This document shows, in pieces, positions 35,475 to 44,461 of a stretch of DNA of 64,000 bases; position 1 is the first letter of the stretch; each line of letters opens with the position of its first letter. Under the pieces are notes generated by a model. The model worked only from the letters and a program-made list of their open reading frames with translations. It searched no databases and had not been told where the DNA came from. The position numbers and the translations under genes were made by a program. Origin of the DNA: an uncultured Pelagibacteraceae bacterium (lineage in GTDB: Bacteria > Pseudomonadota > Alphaproteobacteria > Pelagibacterales > Pelagibacteraceae); contig CACEHR010000002.1 in the NCBI GenBank assembly GCA_902559395.1, positions 62,001-126,000 of the forward strand, given 5' to 3'.

Positions 35475-36536
35475 ATGGATTCATCGAGTTCAGCTATAAA
35501 AATTGAAAATGTTTGGAAAGTATTTGGTAATACTTCTCCCGAAGCATTGGATGCAATTCAAAATAAAGGAATTTCAAAAACAGAAGCTTTAGAAGAGTAT
35601 AATTCAGTTATTGGTGTATCAGATGTTTCATTTGATGTTAATCAAGGAGAAATATTTTGTGTGATGGGTTTATCTGGTAGTGGAAAATCTACATTAGTTA
35701 GACATATAAACAGACTTTTAGAACCTACATCGGGAAAGATTTTGATAAACGGTCAAGATGTAATGCAGTTTGATCGTGATAATTTACAAGAACTAAGAAA
35801 TAAAAAGATAGGCATGGTTTTTCAAAACTTTGCGCTTATGCCTCATAGATCAGTAGTAGATAATATTGCAATGCCTCTTGAAATAAGAGGAGTAAGTAAA
35901 AATGATCGTTTAGATGCAGCAAATAAAATTTTAGAAATAGTTGAATTACAAGGTTGGGGTAATAAATTTGCTCATGAATTATCTGGAGGAATGCAACAAA
36001 GAGTAGGACTTGCAAGAGCATTAGCTGCAGATCCAGAATTTCTTTTAATGGATGAACCTTTTAGTGCATTAGACCCACTAATTAGAAGACAGCTTCAATC
36101 AGAATTTATCAAACTTTCAAAACAGATGAAAAAGACAACAGTTTTTATAACTCATGATTTAGATGAGGCTGTAAGAGTAGGACATAGAATTGCTATTATG
36201 AGAGATGGAAAAGTTATTCAAATTGGAACTCCAGAACAAATTGTAGTTAATCCAGCTGATGAATATGTTGCAGATTTTGTTAAAGGAATTTCTAGACTTA
36301 AAGTTGTTCAGGCAAAAACAATCATGCAAACAGTTGAAAGTTATGAAAATTTAAATGGTAAGTTGGAAGAAAATTTACAAAGTGTAGATGAGCATGAATT
36401 GCTAAGTAAATTAATTGAAGTTTCAAAATCGAAAGATAAGCCATTAGTTGTTAAAAATTATGAGCAAAAAAACATTGGAGTTATTACACAATCAGATCTT
36501 TTAAAAGCAGTCATAGAGGGTGGTGATGGAGAATAA
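35475..36536 (+). CDS. proV: Glycine betaine/proline ABC transporter ATP-binding protein
   Basis: A 353-residue ATPase. Walker A GLSGSGKST, signature LSGGMQQRVGLARAL and Walker B LLMDEPFSALDPL are canonical for ProV/OpuAA. The C-terminal quarter (after ~290) resembles degenerate CBS domains, which sense ionic strength in OpuA. It overlaps the permease gene by 17 bp. Confidence 0.92.
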   Translation: MDSSSSAIKIENVWKVFGNTSPEALDAIQNKGISKTEALEEYNSVIGVSDVSFDVNQGEIFCVMGLSGSGKSTLVRHINRLLEPTSGKILINGQDVMQFDRDNLQELRNKKIGMVFQNFALMPHRSVVDNIAMPLEIRGVSKNDRLDAANKILEIVELQGWGNKFAHELSGGMQQRVGLARALAADPEFLLMDEPFSALDPLIRRQLQSEFIKLSKQMKKTTVFITHDLDEAVRVGHRIAIMRDGKVIQIGTPEQIVVNPADEYVADFVKGISRLKVVQAKTIMQTVESYENLNGKLEENLQSVDEHELLSKLIEVSKSKDKPLVVKNYEQKNIGVITQSDLLKAVIEGGDGE

Positions 36537-38031
36537 ACAAATTAATAACCCTACTAGATCTGAGTTAATAGCTGACTTTGTTAAATCAAATCCAGAATAT
36601 TACATTAAGGAGTTTCAAAAAATTGGAAGCAAACCTTCATTTTCTTTTTCATTTAATTTATATGCAGGAATTCTAGGTCCAATTTGGTTTGGAATGAGAA
36701 ATATATGGAATTGGGCTCTAGCTTTTTTAATAATTGAAACATTTTCAGTTGTTCAAATTATAAGAGGTTTATTTGGGAATATTACTAAAGAAGCAGTTGA
36801 AAAAATAAAACAAGTTGAATCTACAATTGCATTTAGAAACAAACAGTTAGAAGCAGCTATTACTAATAATCCAGATAAAGTTGATGTTTATAAACGTAAT
36901 ATTAAATCCTTAGAAGATGCAATGCAGGGATATATTGATGAAGTTGCAAGAATTGAAGCATCTGCAATTTGGATCACAATTTTTGGTATTGTTTTATTAA
37001 TTTCGATTAAAATAGTTCAAGGAATTCTTGCTAATTCTGTATTAGAAAAAAGATATTCAGAATGGTTATCTGACAAAACAATAAGACCAGGAATGCAAAC
37101 TAAGAACTTTATCTCCAGCACAATTTTTGCTGCAGTGATTATGTTTTTCTCAGTTGTGCATTATAGTTTTCCAGGTGTTATTACTATAATGGATGACTTT
37201 CCAACTCATCCAGACATAAGACTTACTTCAATAAAATGGGTAGAAACTATTTTTGACTATGCTGTTTTAAAAGGAGATGCTTTATTTACAGCAATCACTA
37301 TTGGTATTAGATCAGTATTGGATTTTTTAGAATTGCTATTTGTTAAAACTCCATGGATAGTAATCATTACCACCATAGTAACTTTAACAGGACTGGCTGC
37401 AGGCCCAAGAGCTGCAATTTATTCGGCAGGATTTTTATGTTACATGGGATTTTTAGGTTTTTGGGTAAAAGCCATGACTACCTTAGCTCTTTTGGGAACA
37501 GCTGCTGTATTAAGTATTGTTATTGGAATTCCGCTTGGAATTTTTTGCGCAAGACGTCAAAGATTTTATTCAATGATAAGACCAATAATGGATTTTATGC
37601 AAACAATGCCAGCCTTTGTCTTTATGATCCCAGTAATTGCATTCTTTGGAACGGGGAAGGTTGCTGCGGTTATAATTACAATGATTTTTGGAGGAACCCC
37701 TGTAGTTAGATTAACAGTTCTTGGATTAAGAGGCGTACCTGAAACAATTAGAGAAGCTGCAATCGCTTATGGAGCATCTAAATGGTATTTATTAAAAAAA
37801 GTAGATTTGCCATTAGCAACGCCATCTATCTTAGCAGGTGTAAACCAAACTGTAATGTTAAGTTTAGCAATGGTGGTAGTTGCATCTCTAATAGGTGCAA
37901 AAGGATTAGGACAAGATGTTCTAGAAGCTCTTCAATATGCTAATGTTGGACAAGGTATTTTAGCAGGTGTTGCAATTTTATTCGTTGCATTGATTCTTGA
38001 TAGGGTTGTTCAAGGTAAGAAAAGAGTTTAA
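36520..38031 (+). CDS. proW: Glycine betaine/proline ABC transporter permease with long N-terminal extension
   Basis: A 503-residue permease. The C-terminal ~230 residues carry the ProW core (DFMQTMPAFVFMIPVIAFFGTG, GVPETIREAAIAYGASKW). The first ~200 residues are extra: an N-terminal segment with SFNLYAGILGPIWFGMRNIWNW resembling DUF2628-type membrane domains, a coiled-coil-like stretch (about 85-150), and two more helices. ProW/OpuAB proteins are usually ~280-350 residues. Start could be ATG 36520 or 36526. The extension may be an added sensor or scaffold; that is inference. Confidence 0.87.
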   Translation: MVMENKQINNPTRSELIADFVKSNPEYYIKEFQKIGSKPSFSFSFNLYAGILGPIWFGMRNIWNWALAFLIIETFSVVQIIRGLFGNITKEAVEKIKQVESTIAFRNKQLEAAITNNPDKVDVYKRNIKSLEDAMQGYIDEVARIEASAIWITIFGIVLLISIKIVQGILANSVLEKRYSEWLSDKTIRPGMQTKNFISSTIFAAVIMFFSVVHYSFPGVITIMDDFPTHPDIRLTSIKWVETIFDYAVLKGDALFTAITIGIRSVLDFLELLFVKTPWIVIITTIVTLTGLAAGPRAAIYSAGFLCYMGFLGFWVKAMTTLALLGTAAVLSIVIGIPLGIFCARRQRFYSMIRPIMDFMQTMPAFVFMIPVIAFFGTGKVAAVIITMIFGGTPVVRLTVLGLRGVPETIREAAIAYGASKWYLLKKVDLPLATPSILAGVNQTVMLSLAMVVVASLIGAKGLGQDVLEALQYANVGQGILAGVAILFVALILDRVVQGKKRV

Positions 38032-38040
38032 CTATTCCTA

Positions 38041-38646
38041 ATGGAATATGTTTTATTAGGTTTTTTTGCAGGATTAAGTTTAATTTTAGCAATTGGTGCT
38101 CAAAACATTTTCGTTATTGAACAAGGTTTAAAAAAACAACACGTATTTCTAGTTTGTTTAATATGTTCACTATCTGATTTAATATTAATATTTTTAGGTA
38201 TCTTTCTTTTTCATTATTTTAATCAACTCTTTAATCAAACAGTTGAATTAATCTTAAATATACTTCTTATATTGTTTTTATTGCACTTTATTTACACAAA
38301 ACTAAAAACTCATTATTCAGAAATAAATTTTAGTAATGATCTAACAAATATTTCAAAAACAAATATATTTATAAAAACTCTTGGATTTACATACCTAAAT
38401 CCACATGTTTATTCAGATACAGTTTTTTTTCTCGGGAATTTTTCTAAAAATTATTTATTAAATCAAAAAGTAGCTTTTGGGATTGGCGCATCTATAGCTT
38501 CATTTCTATTTTTTTTTGCTTTAGGTTACCTATCAAATTATTTATCTAAATATGCTAAAAGTAGGAAAATTTGGAGAGTTATTAATATATTTATTATAAC
38601 TTTTATGAGTATTTTAGTTTTATATATAGTTAAGGAGACATTATGA
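38041..38646 (+). CDS. LysE-family amino acid exporter
   Basis: A 201-residue membrane protein with about six helices. LAIGAQNIFVIEQGLK at the N-terminus is the LysE/ArgO hallmark (GAQN). Exports a basic or other amino acid. Nine bp after proW, and overlapping the hydrolase gene by 4 bp, so likely in one operon. Confidence 0.83.
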   Translation: MEYVLLGFFAGLSLILAIGAQNIFVIEQGLKKQHVFLVCLICSLSDLILIFLGIFLFHYFNQLFNQTVELILNILLILFLLHFIYTKLKTHYSEINFSNDLTNISKTNIFIKTLGFTYLNPHVYSDTVFFLGNFSKNYLLNQKVAFGIGASIASFLFFFALGYLSNYLSKYAKSRKIWRVINIFIITFMSILVLYIVKETL

Positions 38647-39395
38647 GTGGTATTTATGTAGATGATGTAGGAAAAGGTTTTCCATTTGTTTTTGTGCATG
38701 GATATCTTGGTTCATCTGAAATGTGGTGTTTTCAAAAAAATTATTTCTCAAAATATTACAGAGTCATTGCACCTGCTTTACCTGGATTTGGTGAAAGTTA
38801 TAAAACACAATCTTTAAACTCTATTAATGATATGGCGAATAAAATAATAGAAATTATAAATCAAAAGAAAATTGATAAATTTAATTTGATTGGTCATTCC
38901 ATGGGAGGAATGGTTGTTCAAGAAATAACAAAAATCGTTGGTGATCGAGTTAATAAATTAATTTGTTTTGCTACAGGATCTATAGGAGATATCCCAGGAA
39001 GATTTGAAACGATGGATGAAACAAGAGAAAAATTAAAAAAAGATGGAACAAAAATTTCATTTTCAAGAGTTCCTCCAAAATGGTTTGTAAAAGGGAACAA
39101 AGATAAGAATTATTTTTTATGTGAAAATGCTGTTAAAAATGTTTCATTAGAAACAGCTGATAATGCTTTGCTTGCTATGAAAAATTGGAAAGGAATTGAT
39201 AATTTAAAAAATATCAAAAACGAAACTTTAATTATTTGGGGAGATAAAGATATTTCTTATAATTTTGATCAAGTTGATACATTGAGTAAAAATATTAAAA
39301 ATAGCCGTTTAGAAATCTTTAAAGGATGTTGTCATAATGTTCATTTAGAACAACCGGATAATTTTAATATTTTAATAAAAAATTTTTTAGATTAA
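38643..39395 (+). CDS. Alpha/beta hydrolase
   Basis: A 250-residue serine hydrolase. HGYLGSSEMW near the oxyanion hole, GHSMGG nucleophile elbow and a C-terminal CCHNVHLEQP with the catalytic His are visible. Substrate unknown; carboxylester or C-C hydrolase activity is typical. Confidence 0.83.
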   Translation: MSGIYVDDVGKGFPFVFVHGYLGSSEMWCFQKNYFSKYYRVIAPALPGFGESYKTQSLNSINDMANKIIEIINQKKIDKFNLIGHSMGGMVVQEITKIVGDRVNKLICFATGSIGDIPGRFETMDETREKLKKDGTKISFSRVPPKWFVKGNKDKNYFLCENAVKNVSLETADNALLAMKNWKGIDNLKNIKNETLIIWGDKDISYNFDQVDTLSKNIKNSRLEIFKGCCHNVHLEQPDNFNILIKNFLD

Positions 39396-39420
39396 TATTC
39401 TTAAAAAGATAAGGAATTAA

Positions 39421-40476
39421 ATGGCAAACATAAAATTTACTGGTGTTCATAAATCATTTGGTGCTAATAAGATAATTAAAAATTTTAATCTTTTAGGTAA
39501 AGAGGATGAATTTCTTGTTTTGGTAGGACCATCAGGATGTGGAAAATCAACTCTGCTAAGAATGATTGCGGGATTAGAAAAAATAGACGAAGGTGAAATA
39601 TTTATTAATGATCAAAAAATTAATGAACTACATCCTTCAAAACGTCAAACTGCTATGGTCTTTCAATCTTATGCTCTTTATCCTCATATGAATGTTTATG
39701 AAAACATGTCTTTTGGTCTAAAAATTGAAAAAAGACCTAAAGAAGAAATTAATACAAAAGTAATGCAGGCTGCAAAAATTCTAAAAATTGAAGAACTTTT
39801 AGAGAGAAAACCAAAACAATTATCTGGAGGTCAAAGACAACGTGTTGCTATCGGAAGAGCCATTACAAGAAATCCAAAAATATTTTTATTTGACGAACCT
39901 TTATCAAACTTAGATGCAGCTTTAAGAGCAGAAATGAGAGTTGAAATATCTAAATTACATAATCAAATCAAAACAAATATGATTTACGTAACTCATGACC
40001 AAGTAGAAGCTATGACCTTGGCAGATCGAATAGTTATTTTAAATCAAGGAAATATTGAACAAGTTGGTACTCCTGAAGAAATATATAATGATCCAGCAAA
40101 TATTTTTGTAGCTCAATTTATTGGTACACCTAAAATGAATGTTTTAGAAATTAATGAAAAAAATGTAATTTCAGAAAGTTCAATTAAACTGCTTGGTAAT
40201 GAAATTCAATTTGATAAACTAAAATTTAATAAATCTAAACATTTTGTGGGAATAAGACCAGAACATTTAAAATCTAATCAGAAAACTCAATATTCTTTCA
40301 ATCCTGAAATAGAATTAATAGAAAATTTGGGTAATGAAAAAATTATTTACTTAAAACAAGATGAATACCAACTGAGTGCCAAAATTTCTAGCAATCTACA
40401 AATAAGTAATTCAATAGGATTTGATGTAAAAGATGTTTTTGTTTTTGATCAAAATGGTAAAAGAATACAATCTTGA
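39421..40476 (+). CDS. Sugar ABC transporter ATP-binding protein (UgpC/MalK type)
   Basis: A 351-residue ATPase with Walker A GPSGCGKST, signature LSGGQRQRVAIGRAI, Walker B FLFDEPLSNLDA and a C-terminal TOBE regulatory domain. It energises the sugar permeases encoded 1.5 kb downstream; the binding-protein gene lies between. AAGGAATT ribosome site. Confidence 0.9.
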   Translation: MANIKFTGVHKSFGANKIIKNFNLLGKEDEFLVLVGPSGCGKSTLLRMIAGLEKIDEGEIFINDQKINELHPSKRQTAMVFQSYALYPHMNVYENMSFGLKIEKRPKEEINTKVMQAAKILKIEELLERKPKQLSGGQRQRVAIGRAITRNPKIFLFDEPLSNLDAALRAEMRVEISKLHNQIKTNMIYVTHDQVEAMTLADRIVILNQGNIEQVGTPEEIYNDPANIFVAQFIGTPKMNVLEINEKNVISESSIKLLGNEIQFDKLKFNKSKHFVGIRPEHLKSNQKTQYSFNPEIELIENLGNEKIIYLKQDEYQLSAKISSNLQISNSIGFDVKDVFVFDQNGKRIQS

Positions 40477-40639
40477 TACAACTCAAAATTGACTAATTTA
40501 GAATTATTAAGAATTTTAGACCTTTTTTCTTATGAGGTTTTTGCATAACTGTTATTAAAAAGTAAGAGGTATGCGACTTAGAATCATTACAATAAGGTAT
40601 CCTCAGAATAATATTGATTAGATCATTTAAGGAGGGTCA

Positions 40640-41971
40640 ATGAAAAATATAATTAAGTTATTCTGCGTGATTAGTTTTTTTATAACTAATGTTGTTTACG
40701 CAGATATAAAGTTTTGGACTACAGAAGTTCAGCCTGCTCGAATGGCAAAGCAGGAGGAAATGGCCAAAGCTTTTGAAGCTAAAACTGGAATCAAGGTTGA
40801 TGTAATTCCAGTTGAAGAAAAAGAACTAGGTACAAGAGCTACAGCAGCAGCTGCTGCAGGTGATTTACCAGACGTAATTTATCATACTTTACAATATGTA
40901 TTACCATGGGCTGAGGCAGGAATTTTAGATGTAGATGCCAATGACGATGTAGTTAAAGAATTGGGTAAAAATACATTTGCACCGGGCGCACTAAATATGG
41001 CTAAGAAGGGATCAAAAATTGCAGCGGTTCCAGTAGATGGATGGACACAAATGGTTGTTTATAGAAAAGATCTTTTTGAAAATGCAGATTTAGCACCGCC
41101 AACAAGTTATGCTAACATTGTTGCTGCAGTTGAAAAATTATCAAAACAAAATGGTATGTTTGGTTTCGTAGCTGCAACTAAAACTGACGAAAATTTTATG
41201 AGTCAGGTTTTAGAACACGTTCTTTTAGCAAATGGAGTTAATATTGTTAAAAAAGGTGGTATCAAAAAACAAGGTAAGAAATTAAAAGAAGCATTAGAGT
41301 TTTATAAAGTAATTGCTAAAGCTAGTCCTCCAGGAGAATTGTACTGGAAACAATCTAGAGCACTTTACTTTGCAGGTAAAACTCCAATGATTATTTGGTC
41401 TCCATTCATTATGGATGAGCTTGCTGGTTTAAGAGACTCGGCTCCACCAACAATTAACAGTGATCCTACATCACCTGAACTAGCTTCTAAAACTGGTTTC
41501 ATAACTAATTTTAGTGGACCTAGTAATAAAAAAGGTGCTGCATGGGCAGATGTTAGATATTTTGGTATAACAGCTGACGCTGATACAGATGAAGCTAAAC
41601 AATTTATCATGTACTCAATGGATGAAGGTTACACAAGCACGTTATCGATAGCTCCAGAAGGAAAATTTCCTGTAAGAAGAGGAAATTCAAGTGACCCTGA
41701 GGCTTTCACAAAAGCTTGGAGTAAACTACCTGTTGGAGTTGATAGAAAAGCTCCTTTGTCAGATCTATATGACCCAGATGTTATTAATAACATTGTAGCT
41801 GGTTTAGATACTGCAAATAGATGGGGTGTTAAAGAAGGTGAACTATCAAGAGCGTCAAAAGTCATAAATTCTCAGTTTATAAATAGAATTACTAGACTTT
41901 ATATTGATGATCAAATTGATGTTGATGAAGCTGTTGATATGATTAACAAATCATTAGCTAAATTCAAATAA
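40640..41971 (+). CDS. Sugar ABC transporter substrate-binding protein
   Basis: A 443-residue periplasmic binding protein of the family-1 sugar type, with a signal peptide (~21 residues, VYA). FEAKTGIKVDVIPV, AAAAAGDLPDVIYH and the extended C-lobe are typical. The GGAGGG ribosome site is strong. Substrate probably a disaccharide or glycosylated osmolyte given the GH63-like enzyme in the operon. Confidence 0.88.
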   Translation: MKNIIKLFCVISFFITNVVYADIKFWTTEVQPARMAKQEEMAKAFEAKTGIKVDVIPVEEKELGTRATAAAAAGDLPDVIYHTLQYVLPWAEAGILDVDANDDVVKELGKNTFAPGALNMAKKGSKIAAVPVDGWTQMVVYRKDLFENADLAPPTSYANIVAAVEKLSKQNGMFGFVAATKTDENFMSQVLEHVLLANGVNIVKKGGIKKQGKKLKEALEFYKVIAKASPPGELYWKQSRALYFAGKTPMIIWSPFIMDELAGLRDSAPPTINSDPTSPELASKTGFITNFSGPSNKKGAAWADVRYFGITADADTDEAKQFIMYSMDEGYTSTLSIAPEGKFPVRRGNSSDPEAFTKAWSKLPVGVDRKAPLSDLYDPDVINNIVAGLDTANRWGVKEGELSRASKVINSQFINRITRLYIDDQIDVDEAVDMINKSLAKFK

Positions 41972-41983
41972 TTTTAATTTTAT

Positions 41984-42018
41984 AAAAAAGCGGATAATAT
42001 AAATTATCCGCTTTTTTT
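41984..42018 (+). terminator. Strong intrinsic terminator between sugar-binding-protein and permease genes
   Basis: AAAAAAGCGGATAAT pairs with ATTATCCGCTTTTTT around a 4-nt loop, followed by T-run. The ATG of the permease gene begins at the base after the last T, so the ribosome site of the permease lies inside the hairpin. Confidence 0.85.
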
Positions 42019-43278
42019 ATGAATGATACTCTAGCAAATACAGAAAAAAAAACTGCATACATACTAACATTACCTGCAGTCCTTCTGGTTTTTTCAATAA
42101 TTTTATTTCCAATTTTTGCAAATATATGGATTAGTTTTAAAGAAGTTGAATTAAAAGATATTCGAATTCCAGAACCAAGAGCAAAAAAAATTGTAAAATC
42201 TATTTCTGACGAGCCCTCAAAAATAAAGATATTATATAAGTTAAGAAATAGTTCATTAATTCAAGAAATAAGAGATGTTTCTTTTCAAGATAATTTTCCA
42301 AAAAATCTTGAAATTGAAAATTTAGATCCAAGATGCTCTTACAAAAAGTATAACTTAAAATGTGAATTTGGTAATTGGCCACCTAAATATAGGGAAAATT
42401 TTGAAGTAATATTTGCAACAAATGATGGATCAAAAATAGATAAAAAAAATCTCAAATCAATTAAACCAAAATTAGACGGAAAATCTGATAATATATTACT
42501 TAATACCAACTTTACTCTCAAAAATTTTAAAAAAGTTTTGTTCGAAAATGAATTTATAGATTTACTACTAACAACTTTTTATTACACATTTTTTGGAACT
42601 GTTGGGTCAATAGTATTCGGTATTTTAACCGCTCAAATGGTAAATCAAAAATTTTATGGAAGAACATTCATGAGAAGTGTTCTGCTTTTTCCTTATGTTG
42701 CTCCAGTTGTTGCTTTAGCTTACACTTGGGAACTTCTACTAGACCCTAATAGCGGGACGTTGAATAGCTTATTATTAAATTATCAAATTATTGAAACTCC
42801 AATAAACCTTCTTGGACAAAAATATATTGAAATTAGTATTTTGGGTTTTGATTTTAAATTAAGGTTAGCACTTACAACAGTTATAATGTTTGAAATTTGG
42901 AGATATTTCCCTTTAGCTTTTTTATTTATTCTTGCGAGACTTCAAGCTATTCCAAAAGAATTATATGAAGCTGCTGATGTTGATGGCGCAAGTCCCTTTC
43001 AAAAATTTTTTAATATTACACTTCCTCAAATTACTGCAGTAATTTCGATTTTATTCATGATTAGGTTTATATGGAATTTTAATAAATTTGAGGACGTATT
43101 TTTATTAACTGGAGGTGCATCAGGAACAAGAACTCTACCAATAAATGTTTATCAACAAGGTTTTGCTATATCAGATATTGGAATGGGCTCAGCTGTTTCA
43201 ATAGTAATCGTTGTATTGCTTTTAATGTTTATGTTTTTTTATTTTAAACTTTTAGGAAAGAGAGTTGATGAGAACTAA
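42019..43278 (+). CDS. Sugar ABC transporter permease 1 (MalF type) with inserted extracytoplasmic domain
   Basis: A 419-residue permease. Helix 1 (~14-38) is followed by an insertion of about 115 residues (45-160) before the usual second-helix lead-in NFTLKNFKKVLFENEF. The insertion contains LPKNLEIENL-like and C106...C115 strands resembling a DUF11/Ig-like beta domain (PKNLEIENLDPRC, LKCEFGNWPP). The core has the EAA loop ELYEAADVDGASPFQKF. ATG immediately follows the terminator T-run, with no separate ribosome site. Pairs with permease 2. Confidence 0.87.
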   Translation: MNDTLANTEKKTAYILTLPAVLLVFSIILFPIFANIWISFKEVELKDIRIPEPRAKKIVKSISDEPSKIKILYKLRNSSLIQEIRDVSFQDNFPKNLEIENLDPRCSYKKYNLKCEFGNWPPKYRENFEVIFATNDGSKIDKKNLKSIKPKLDGKSDNILLNTNFTLKNFKKVLFENEFIDLLLTTFYYTFFGTVGSIVFGILTAQMVNQKFYGRTFMRSVLLFPYVAPVVALAYTWELLLDPNSGTLNSLLLNYQIIETPINLLGQKYIEISILGFDFKLRLALTTVIMFEIWRYFPLAFLFILARLQAIPKELYEAADVDGASPFQKFFNITLPQITAVISILFMIRFIWNFNKFEDVFLLTGGASGTRTLPINVYQQGFAISDIGMGSAVSIVIVVLLLMFMFFYFKLLGKRVDEN

Positions 43279-44461
43279 AAATACTATAATATTTTCATTA
43301 ATATCTACTTTTTTCTTAATTTTTTTAATTTCGATTTGGAAGATATTGGCAACACTGCAAGGTTTAAGCATTACTAGCTTTAACATTGAAATACTTTTCA
43401 TCTTTGGGTTTTTAATATCGTTAGGTCACTTAGGAATAGGCGATAAAATTAAATCATTTTATAAATCAATAATTTTTTCTTCAATATTCGTTTTTTGTGA
43501 TGGTTACTTAATACAAAAATTACCAATTTGGTACAATGTGGGTGTATTTTTAATATTATATTTTTTTACTTATAAAATTAGTAAATATAATTTCATAAGT
43601 TTAAAAGAAGAACACTCTACACAAGTAATTTTATTTGACTTCTTAACTTTATTTGGAATTTTATTTTTTTCTTTTGTAATACTTTTTCCATTTTACATGA
43701 TGTTAGTGACAAGTTTTAAAACACAAATAGCTTTGTTGGTAAATCCTTTAGATTTTAGTATAAATTTTGGACAGGATGTAAAAGATTTATTTAAATCCTA
43801 TTTTGTAATTTTTAAATCTTATAAATTTGGTAAATATATTATTACTAGTACTATCGTTTCTGTTGGCACTGTTATTATAACTCTTATTTTTGCAATACCT
43901 GCAGCTTATGCAGTTGCAAGATTAAATTTCTTTGGAAAAACATTTTTGTCTACATCTATACTTATAATATACATGTTCCCTGCAATCGTTCTTGTTATTC
44001 CGTTGTATACAATCTTTAGTCAATTGGGTTTACGTAATTCAATAGAAGGTTTATTAATTGTTTACACAGCAACAACACTTCCAGTAGCTATTTATATGTT
44101 GCAAGGATACTTTAAAAGTATACCAAAAGAATTGGAGGAGGCTGCAATTTTAGACAAGTTAAGTTGGTTCGGAATTATAACAAAAATTATAATTCCCTTA
44201 AGTATTCCAGCGATTTCATCTGTTGCTTTGTATGTTTTTATGATTGCTTGGAATGAGTTTTTATTTTCTTTGATGTTTTTGGACAATCCTAATTCATTTA
44301 CATTATCAAGGGCTATCCAATATTTAAGTGGAGATGCAGAAACGCCAAGACAATATTTAATGGCAGGCTCAGTCGTTGTTACATTGCCAGTACTATTTAT
44401 ATTTGTTTATTTTGAAAAATATTTAGTTAGCGGTCTGACTGCAGGAAGTGTGAAAGGTTAA
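43268..44461 (+). CDS. Sugar ABC transporter permease 2 (MalG type)
   Basis: A 397-residue permease with ATG at 43268 (TTG at 43265 would add one residue). The N-terminal ~120 residues form several additional hydrophobic segments before the standard MalG core, which has LPVAIYMLQGYFKSIPKELEEAAILD. MalG proteins are usually ~280-300 residues, so the N-terminal part is extra here. Overlaps permease 1 by 11 bp and the glycosidase by 1 bp (TAATG). Confidence 0.86.
   Translation: MRTKNTIIFSLISTFFLIFLISIWKILATLQGLSITSFNIEILFIFGFLISLGHLGIGDKIKSFYKSIIFSSIFVFCDGYLIQKLPIWYNVGVFLILYFFTYKISKYNFISLKEEHSTQVILFDFLTLFGILFFSFVILFPFYMMLVTSFKTQIALLVNPLDFSINFGQDVKDLFKSYFVIFKSYKFGKYIITSTIVSVGTVIITLIFAIPAAYAVARLNFFGKTFLSTSILIIYMFPAIVLVIPLYTIFSQLGLRNSIEGLLIVYTATTLPVAIYMLQGYFKSIPKELEEAAILDKLSWFGIITKIIIPLSIPAISSVALYVFMIAWNEFLFSLMFLDNPNSFTLSRAIQYLSGDAETPRQYLMAGSVVVTLPVLFIFVYFEKYLVSGLTAGSVKG

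Noticed and set aside
40571-40621. 16-codon frame upstream of the sugar binding protein (leader peptide?)
   Set aside because: The ribosome site is too close to the ATG and the peptide has no runs of regulatory codons.
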